A stretch of DNA of 26,587 bases from positions 1-26,587 of IMG/VR virus record IMGVR_UViG_3300042987_002483. One strand, written 5' to 3'. This stretch comes from a virus. Positions within the stretch are counted from its first letter, which is position 1. The number at the start of each line of letters is the position of its first letter. Positions 22,538-26,587 of the stretch are shown here, piece after piece. The notes beneath the pieces were generated by a model. The model had not been told where the DNA came from. It ran no database searches and saw nothing but the letters and a program-made list of their open reading frames with translations. The translations under genes and the position numbers were made by a program.

Positions 22538-24706
22538 ATGGCTCTCCAGCATTTGCGTTCTAGCACTGCAAGCAAGCGTCCTTTGCCTGCAAGCATGAGC
22601 GATGGGCAGCTTGCAATCAATACCAATTCCACCAGTCCTGGACTGTTCTACAAAGACAGCGCTGGAGCATTGGTCAAAGTTGGTCCTGTTCACGTAGGCA
22701 CGACTGCACCTAATGCCAGCCCCGCTAGCGGCGGCGAAACTGGCAATAGTGTTGGTGAACTGTGGTTAGATACCAGCGCCAGTCCTAACCAACTCAAAAC
22801 GTGGAACGGCAGCGCATGGGTGAGTGACTTTCCTGACGAGATCCCTGTCTCCAAACTGGCTGACGGTACCGCTCGCCAACTGCTACAGACGGATGCTGCT
22901 GGTACCGGCGTTGAGTGGACCAGCAACGTTGATGTACCTGGGACACTTGATGTAACCAGCACCGCAACATTTGACAGCATCATTAGCGCATCTGCTGGTG
23001 CGGCTGCAACACCAAGCATTACATTTACCGGCGATACAAACACCGGTATTTATTCGCCTGGCGCAGATCAAGTAGCCATCTCGACTAACTCCTCTCAGCG
23101 CCTGCTAATTGATGCGAGTGGTCGGGTTGGCGTGGGGAACGCATCACCCGGCAGTTATGAGTCAACATTCAGCCAGCTTGTTGTTGGCTCTAGCGGAGCC
23201 AATGGCATAACCATTGTTTCCGACACTGCAAGTAACGGCAATATTGCATTTGCTGACGGAACCGCTGGACTAGATAAATATCGTGGTTATATTCAATATA
23301 TACACAGCACCAACGCTTTAGCCTTTGGCACTGATGGCGCTGAAAGGTTCAGAGTTGATTCCAGTGGCCGCTTAGGTCTGGGGACTAGCAGCCCTAGCGC
23401 AACTCTTGAAGTTGGCGCAGTAAGTGGAGCCGTTACAGCGGGAGACCTGATTGTCTCTACAGGCAGCACAACAGCCTCCGTGACGGTTGGTAGGTTAAGT
23501 AGTACAAATGCAGACAATACAACCTTTAACGTTAGAAACAGGGTCGGAACTTCGATTTTTTATGTAGATACTCCCAATAGCAGAGTAGGGATTGGCTCTA
23601 CAGCCCCTGGTTCATTATTAACTTTGAACGCAGCGTCAAACCCGTCACTCAGAATTGATATATCAAATACAAGGTACGCAAGCCTGACTGCTGATACAAG
23701 TTCTAATGCCACCTTCTTAGAATCTTACGAAAACTACCCACTTGCATTTTCTGTTTCCTCCGCCGGCGGAAGAACGGAAAGAGCACGTATTGATACATCG
23801 GGGCGCCTGTTAGTTGGCACGTCTTCGAGCTATGCAGTAGGCAGGCTTGTAGGAAACGGTAATTATCCCAATCAAGCCAATCAGCAGATACACGGCCCAT
23901 CAAATAGTTTTGCAGGTCTTTCGCTTGTCACAAATAGAAATTCAGACGAAACAGGTAGTTTTATTGCCCTTGGCAAATCAAGGGGCACTACTCCTGGAAG
24001 CGTCGATGTTGTTGTAAACGGCGACGACCTTGGTACCATTTGTTTCGTGGGCGCCGATGGCACTGATCTCGAAAGTGTGGGTGCCGCTATTGCTGCTCGG
24101 GTAGACGGCACCCCCGGCGCTAACGACATGCCGGGCAGGTTAGTGTTCTCCACTACCGCCGACGGAGCAAGCAGCCCGACGGAGCGGCTCAGAATCCTTG
24201 CTAATGGCAATACAAATTTTAGAAACTGCACTGATGTCTACCCAACTACAGATAATGCAGTAAAACTTGGCGCTGACGGGTATCGCTGGTCGGCAGTATG
24301 GGCGGCAAACGGCACTATCCAGACTTCCGATCAACGCGCTAAGGCTGACATTGCAGATTCGCAGCTTGGCTCTGACTTTATCAAAGCTCTTCGCCCTGTT
24401 TCATACAAATGGATTGAGGGTGGCAAGATTGACACGGGCGAACGCGACGAACAAAACAACTACATTTACGAGTCCGTTCCAGGCACTCGCACCCACTGGG
24501 GCTTTATTGCTCAAGAGGTAAAGCAAGCTGTTGATGCTGCGGGCGTTGACTTTGGCGGCTGGGTATTAACTGACAAGGATGACCTTGATAGCCAGCAAGC
24601 TCTGCGCTACGACCAATTCATCGCACCGCTGACCAAAGCACTGCAGGAGGCACTGGCCAAGATCGAAACTCTTGAAGCCAAAGTTGCAGCCCTTGAAGGC
24701 GTGTAG
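22538..24706 (+). CDS. Tail fibre with C-terminal S74 self-cleaving chaperone
   Basis: This is a 722-residue fibre. The N-terminus MALQHLRSSTASKRPLPASM then SDGQLAINTNSTSPGLFYKD is a known attachment domain. ELWLDTSASPNQLKTWNGSA is a hairpin module like that in the fibre before it. The shaft has several 'R.RID.SGR.G.GT' repeats (RLLIDASGRVGVGNASPG, ERFRVDSSGRLGLGTSSP, RARIDTSGRLLVGTSS). Residues about 595-722 are the peptidase S74 intramolecular chaperone: TSDQRAKADI with candidate dyad Ser597 and Lys602, then HWGFIAQEVKQAVDAAG, and a terminal coiled coil (ALQEALAKIETLEAKVAALE). Cleavage before Ser597 would release it after trimer folding. Confidence 0.92.
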   Translation: MALQHLRSSTASKRPLPASMSDGQLAINTNSTSPGLFYKDSAGALVKVGPVHVGTTAPNASPASGGETGNSVGELWLDTSASPNQLKTWNGSAWVSDFPDEIPVSKLADGTARQLLQTDAAGTGVEWTSNVDVPGTLDVTSTATFDSIISASAGAAATPSITFTGDTNTGIYSPGADQVAISTNSSQRLLIDASGRVGVGNASPGSYESTFSQLVVGSSGANGITIVSDTASNGNIAFADGTAGLDKYRGYIQYIHSTNALAFGTDGAERFRVDSSGRLGLGTSSPSATLEVGAVSGAVTAGDLIVSTGSTTASVTVGRLSSTNADNTTFNVRNRVGTSIFYVDTPNSRVGIGSTAPGSLLTLNAASNPSLRIDISNTRYASLTADTSSNATFLESYENYPLAFSVSSAGGRTERARIDTSGRLLVGTSSSYAVGRLVGNGNYPNQANQQIHGPSNSFAGLSLVTNRNSDETGSFIALGKSRGTTPGSVDVVVNGDDLGTICFVGADGTDLESVGAAIAARVDGTPGANDMPGRLVFSTTADGASSPTERLRILANGNTNFRNCTDVYPTTDNAVKLGADGYRWSAVWAANGTIQTSDQRAKADIADSQLGSDFIKALRPVSYKWIEGGKIDTGERDEQNNYIYESVPGTRTHWGFIAQEVKQAVDAAGVDFGGWVLTDKDDLDSQQALRYDQFIAPLTKALQEALAKIETLEAKVAALEGV

Positions 24707-24723
24707 TCCTACTCACTTCTATG
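24704..24723 (+). repeat. Repeated intergenic spacer, copy 1
   Basis: The stop TAG of the fibre gene, the 14-base spacer TCCTACTCACTTCT and the ATG of the next gene form a unit that recurs at 24859-24878 with the same length. TAGTC at the left and CACTTCTATG at the right are identical. There is no Shine-Dalgarno in it. Confidence 0.6.
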
Positions 24724-24861
24724 CCTGACACGGAAACCATCAAAACCGCCTACGAGGAGTTCCGAGCAATCCTTGCTGGTGGGCAGAACAACCGAGAGTT
24801 CTACCTATCCGCTCGGTTTGTCTGCGAGTTCTTCGAGCAGCTTCTACGCGAGCAGTCGTAG
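24721..24861 (+). CDS. Small acidic protein of the late cassette
   Basis: This is a 46-residue protein, MPDTETIKTAYEEFRAILAG then GQNNREFYLSARFVCEFFEQ and a short LLREQS end. It is predicted to be almost wholly helical and acidic, with an aromatic amphipathic second half and one cysteine. No membrane segment is seen. It begins 14 bases after the fibre stop and ends 14 bases before the next ATG, within the same repeated spacer. I do not recognise a family. A helper of fibre assembly or a host-directed peptide would be guesses. Confidence 0.62.
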   Translation: MPDTETIKTAYEEFRAILAGGQNNREFYLSARFVCEFFEQLLREQS

Positions 24862-24878
24862 TCATTACCACTTCTATG
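24859..24878 (+). repeat. Repeated intergenic spacer, copy 2
   Basis: TAG, the 14-base spacer TCATTACCACTTCT and ATG correspond to copy 1 at 24704-24723, with 10 of 14 spacer bases identical. A partial third copy follows the next gene at 25065-25079 (TAGTCACCTTCCCTA). Confidence 0.6.
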
Positions 24879-25067
24879 TCTAAACTTTCACCCCAAGCTC
24901 AAGAGGTGTTCTGGGCCTTTAACCAAGCAGCCAGCGGCAAGCCTGATGACTGGCACTATCTGCCTGCCATTGCCGCCGCCGTTCGTGCTGCAGGTGAACA
25001 ATGCACCTATGTGGCACGCACCGAACTTAATCTCATTGCTGATGAGTTAGAAGCCTTTGCCCAGTAG
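24876..25067 (+). CDS. Small conserved helical protein
   Basis: This is a 63-residue protein starting MSKLSPQAQEVFWAFNQAAS. It continues with LPAIAAAVRAAGEQCTYVAR and ends LNLIADELEAFAQ. The pattern 'LSP.AQ.V..AF', 'IAAA.RA...Q' and a final 'I...EL' is one I associate with many small proteins of cyanobacteria and their phages, always hypothetical. Its presence therefore supports a cyanobacterial host. No catalytic motif or membrane segment is seen. It precedes an 79-base non-coding stretch. Confidence 0.68.
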   Translation: MSKLSPQAQEVFWAFNQAASGKPDDWHYLPAIAAAVRAAGEQCTYVARTELNLIADELEAFAQ

Positions 25068-25146
25068 TCACCTTCCCTAGGGTGGACAGCCGACCCCTCC
25101 CAACTGGCTGTACCCCTCCTACTCTGTACCAGTCTGGTTCTTCATC
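25068..25146 (+). promoter_or_regulatory. Non-coding leader with inverted repeat and CCCCTCC repeats
   Basis: No gene is seen here. ACAGCC (25086-25091) and GGCTGT (25106-25111) form a six-base-pair stem with a 14-base loop. ACCCCTCC occurs twice (25093-25100 and 25112-25119), once inside the loop and once just after the stem. CCCTAGGG at 25076-25083 is an eight-base palindrome. There is no T-run. A leader structure for the gene at 25147 is possible; function is unknown. Confidence 0.35.
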
Positions 25147-25458
25147 ATGGCCACCACCTTTACGTGGGGTATCAACACCCTTGAACGCGAAACCGACGAC
25201 GGCTTTGTGTTTACCGCCCACTACACCGTTGACGCCAACGACGGCACCTACTCTGCTGGTGCTTATGGCTCCATCGGTTTTCAACGCCCCGAAAACCTAA
25301 TTCCCTACGCAGATCTGACTCAAGATCTCGTGATCGCTTGGGTACAGGAAGCCCTAGGCGGCGAAGAAAAAGTCAACGAAATCCAGGACGCTTTGCAAGC
25401 CCAACTGGATGAACAACGGCACCCGTCTAAAGCGGCTGGTGTGCCTTGGGGTAACTGA
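25147..25458 (+). CDS. Conserved phage protein, DUF7936-like
   Basis: This is a 103-residue protein, MATTFTWGINTLERETDDGF then VFTAHYTVDANDGTYSAGAY, GSIGFQRP, LIPYADLTQDLVIAWVQEAL, and an end with HPSKAAGVPWGN. I recognise this pattern (TFTW.I..LERET.DGFVF.AHYTV, GAYGS, W...AL, P.KA.G.PW) as a family widespread in marine and cyanobacterial phages, which I believe is DUF7936 (number from memory). Function is unknown; the usual neighbours are tail-fibre and lysis genes, as here. No membrane segment is visible. It follows a structured 79-base leader. Confidence 0.8.
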   Translation: MATTFTWGINTLERETDDGFVFTAHYTVDANDGTYSAGAYGSIGFQRPENLIPYADLTQDLVIAWVQEALGGEEKVNEIQDALQAQLDEQRHPSKAAGVPWGN

Positions 25459-25470
25459 CGATAAGCGGCA

Positions 25471-25563
25471 ATGCTTACTGCAGGATTCTTTGCCGGTGCT
25501 TGGTGCGCCGGCATTTTTTTGGCTTACTGTTTAGTCGCCATCAACCCACCGGATGACCTGTAG
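25471..25563 (+). CDS. 30-residue single-pass membrane micro-protein
   Basis: This very short gene reads MLTAGFFAGAWCAGIFLAYC then LVAINPPDDL. Residues 3-24 form one hydrophobic segment rich in Gly, Ala and Phe, with a polar acidic end. It is too short for most gene finders. Two points support it: the stop TAG overlaps the GTG of the next gene (TAGTG), like the other couplings here, and the composition is clearly membrane-like. Against it, a terminator-like hairpin with seven T lies inside it (25491-25520). A small holin-type or lysis-accessory role is possible but unproven. Confidence 0.52.
   Translation: MLTAGFFAGAWCAGIFLAYCLVAINPPDDL
25491..25520 (+). terminator. Rho-independent terminator inside the micro-gene
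   Basis: TGCCGG (25491-25496) pairs with CCGGCA (25508-25513). The stem can extend by three pairs, one of them U-G, to leave a UUGGU loop. Seven T follow at 25514-25520. It lies 33 bases after the stop of the gene at 25147-25458, so it could end that transcript, although it falls inside the micro-gene frame. Confidence 0.7.
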
Positions 25564-25700
25564 TGGCGGTAAAGAGTAAAACAGCCCTTGGGCGTGTCGA
25601 GCACAAAGCCGGCCGCCCCAAAACAACAAGACAGGGTTACGGCCAACACAGCCGTCCACGCCGTCGAGGCAAGAAACCTTTGCGCGGTCAAGGCCGCTAA
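25563..25700 (+). CDS. Small basic conserved cyanophage protein
   Basis: This is a 45-residue, extremely basic protein: AVKSKTALGRVEHKAGRPKT after the GTG start, then TRQGYGQHSRPRRRGKKPLR, GQGR. The pattern 'VK.KT..GRVEHK..R.K.TRQG.G.HS......R..RGQG' is one I know from many cyanophages of different morphologies, always without a function. GTG 25563 overlaps the stop of the membrane micro-gene by one base. It has no ATG and is too short to be found easily. Nucleic-acid or ribosome binding could be guessed from charge only. Confidence 0.72.
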   Translation: MAVKSKTALGRVEHKAGRPKTTRQGYGQHSRPRRRGKKPLRGQGR

Positions 25701-25731
25701 ATTAGTAAAAAGGTCGGCAGTATGCCTCGCA

Positions 25732-25983
25732 ATGGATCACAACGAGGAAGTGCACGCCGGCACACCACAACCATCTAACTTGATTAACCAAGCTGTACCG
25801 GCACTCCTTGCCACAGCTGTAATCGGGTTAGGTGGCCTTTTTATCCAAGTCGCCAAGCTGGATCAGTCTGTAAATACGGTCGCTGCCGATATTCAAGAAC
25901 TCAAGAACGACTCCAAAGAAAGACTCAGTGATCTCGAAACTAGAGTGCGCCAGATTGAAATGCGCGTCGGCTACGGAAAATGA
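25732..25983 (+). CDS. Membrane protein with coiled coil, possible holin/lysis accessory
   Basis: This is an 83-residue protein starting MDHNEEVHAGTPQPSNLINQ. Residues about 19-41 form a single membrane helix (AVPALLATAVIGLGGLFIQV), followed by a charged coiled coil at about 43-79 (LDQSVNTVAADIQELKNDSK, ERLSDLETRVRQIEMRV). The size and membrane-plus-coil make-up resemble XhlA-like or spanin/holin accessory proteins, although XhlA has the reverse order (coil first). ATG 25732 is preferred to the upstream TTG 25588, whose extension only shadows the basic gene. It overlaps the next gene as ATGA. A lysis role is inferred from position and topology. Confidence 0.7.
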   Translation: MDHNEEVHAGTPQPSNLINQAVPALLATAVIGLGGLFIQVAKLDQSVNTVAADIQELKNDSKERLSDLETRVRQIEMRVGYGK

Positions 25984-26165
25984 GCGTCGTTCACACCACT
26001 GACTACGGCAACGGCTTCAGCTTGGATCAGCTGGAAAACGAACGTGGTGAGCTGTACTACCGCGCCTGTAAGGACAGCATTTGCCGCTACGCCGAAGACC
26101 ACTACATCGCAATGATGTACCTGGAAGGCATGGGCTGGGACCCTAAGCAACAAGCCCCTCAGTAA
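25980..26165 (+). CDS. Hypothetical protein after the membrane gene
   Basis: This is a 61-residue protein, MSVVHTTDYGNGFSLDQLEN then ERGELYYRACKDSICRYAED, HYIAMMYLEGMGWDPKQQAP. It is aromatic and acidic, with two cysteines seven residues apart and no membrane segment. It starts on the ATGA overlap with the membrane-coil gene, which supports real co-translation. Its 3' end overlaps the 3' end of the minus-strand HNH gene by 23 bases, so the two transcripts converge here. The family is not recognised. Confidence 0.68.
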   Translation: MSVVHTTDYGNGFSLDQLENERGELYYRACKDSICRYAEDHYIAMMYLEGMGWDPKQQAPQ

Positions 26166-26463
26166 TCCACGCAATAATCGCATCCTCCCGGTGCGGTTCC
26201 CAGAACGGCTGGTCCCTGTACCACTCCAGCCAATCCTCCGCCGACTTTGAGATATTGCACGCAAAACAGCACGCCACCAAATTCTGCTGGTGCGTATGCC
26301 CACCACGAAATTTCGGGTGCACGTGATCGAGTGTTGCAGATCGCCCCAGATCTGTCCCGCAATAGGCGCAAGAGTTTTTCCAGTGGTTAAGGATTGATTG
26401 CCTAAATCTTGCTTTTGCTTCCTTCTTGTTTAAGTATTCGCCATCTTCAATGCGATGGTTCAT
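26143..26463 (-). CDS. HNH endonuclease, minus strand
   Basis: This is a 106-residue HNH nuclease of the zinc-ribbon (McrA-like, PF01844) type. The zinc-binding CAYCG (C32, C35) is followed by ATLDHVHPKFRGGHTHQQNL (D46-H47 catalytic pair, N61) and VACCFACNISKSAEDW (second cysteine pair C66, C69, with N70). Start is ATG 26463-26461. It lacks the extra DNA-binding domains of the HNH protein at 6866, so it is of a different lineage. It converges with the late operon and may be a free-standing homing nuclease or, as in many siphophages, a partner of the terminase; the first is likelier from position. Confidence 0.87.
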   Translation of the reverse strand: MNHRIEDGEYLNKKEAKARFRQSILNHWKNSCAYCGTDLGRSATLDHVHPKFRGGHTHQQNLVACCFACNISKSAEDWLEWYRDQPFWEPHREDAIIAWITEGLVA

Positions 26464-26587
26464 ACCCAGCAGTGGCTACCCGGAATGTAGCGGTAGAAAC
26501 TATTACGTGCGCAGGAACTCTTGTCTAGTACAGCTAAACTTCCTGCAGACTCCTGATTCTGCATGGATCCCACTACTGCTGCCGCAA
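26464..26587. other. Divergent intergenic region with a possible gene start at the edge
   Basis: No complete gene is seen here. An ATG at 26563 opens a frame to the window end (MDPTTAAA), which could be the start of the next rightward gene. It lacks a clear Shine-Dalgarno and is too short to judge. The 99 bases between it and the HNH start must hold any promoter for both directions; I could not find a convincing -35/-10 pair. Confidence 0.35.

Noticed and set aside
26464-26562. tRNA or other structured RNA at the right edge
   Set aside because: I looked for a cloverleaf and found no acceptor stem or anticodon arm that fits.

Overview
The window is a continuous stretch of a tailed bacteriophage (siphovirus type) genome, or of a prophage, covering almost the whole virion-structure module. 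It opens inside the terminase large subunit and ends just past the tail-fibre and small late genes. Protein families point to a cyanobacterial host (Synechococcus/Cyanobium-like). The signs are the tiny lysine/arginine-rich proteins typical of cyanophages, the J-type tail-tip protein with an N-terminal membrane segment, and the fibre with an S74 chaperone. This host call is inference from remembered families, not from a search. No integrase, repressor, replication gene, rRNA, tRNA, IS or CRISPR is visible, so lytic phage and prophage cannot be told apart.

Layout, left to right. 1-1739: terminase C-terminus and five small genes, three of them very basic. 1777-4880: portal and a collagen-like protein. 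4953-6814: scaffold and major capsid protein, ending in a palindrome and a strong terminator. 6866-7846: an accessory island with an HNH endonuclease, a minus-strand small HTH-like gene and a plus-strand orphan gene, the last two overlapping at one CATG. 7849-9734: four head-tail connector/terminator genes. 9811-11207: tail tube, then tail-assembly chaperone G and G-T made through a CCCAAAA -1 slippery site, with terminators after each unit. 11261-14614: tape measure with an exact 87-bp tandem repeat. 14614-20731: L-like, NlpC/P60 (K-like) and J-like tip proteins, another tip protein and two further tube-like proteins. 20775-24706: two fibre proteins. 24721-26165: seven small genes including membrane proteins that may serve lysis. 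26143-26463: a minus-strand HNH endonuclease. The last 124 bases are a divergent intergenic region with a possible gene start at the edge.

The genes act together. Terminase pumps DNA through the portal into a shell built by scaffold and capsid protein. The connector genes close the head and join it to a tube whose length is set by the tape measure with help from G/GT. The L, K and J-like proteins and the fibres form the tip that recognises and penetrates the host. Many neighbours are coupled by TAATG, ATGA or TAGTG overlaps. Shine-Dalgarno sequences are sparse; good ones precede only a few genes such as those at 927, 1777 and 5708. Codon choice is mosaic: portal, capsid, tube and G/T favour C-ending codons, while the tape measure, the island and the distal half of the collagen-like gene are clearly more A/T-rich.

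The most notable items are the tape-measure repeat, the composite collagen-like gene, the divergent island after the capsid gene, the -1 frameshift, and a 30-residue membrane micro-gene written across a terminator hairpin.
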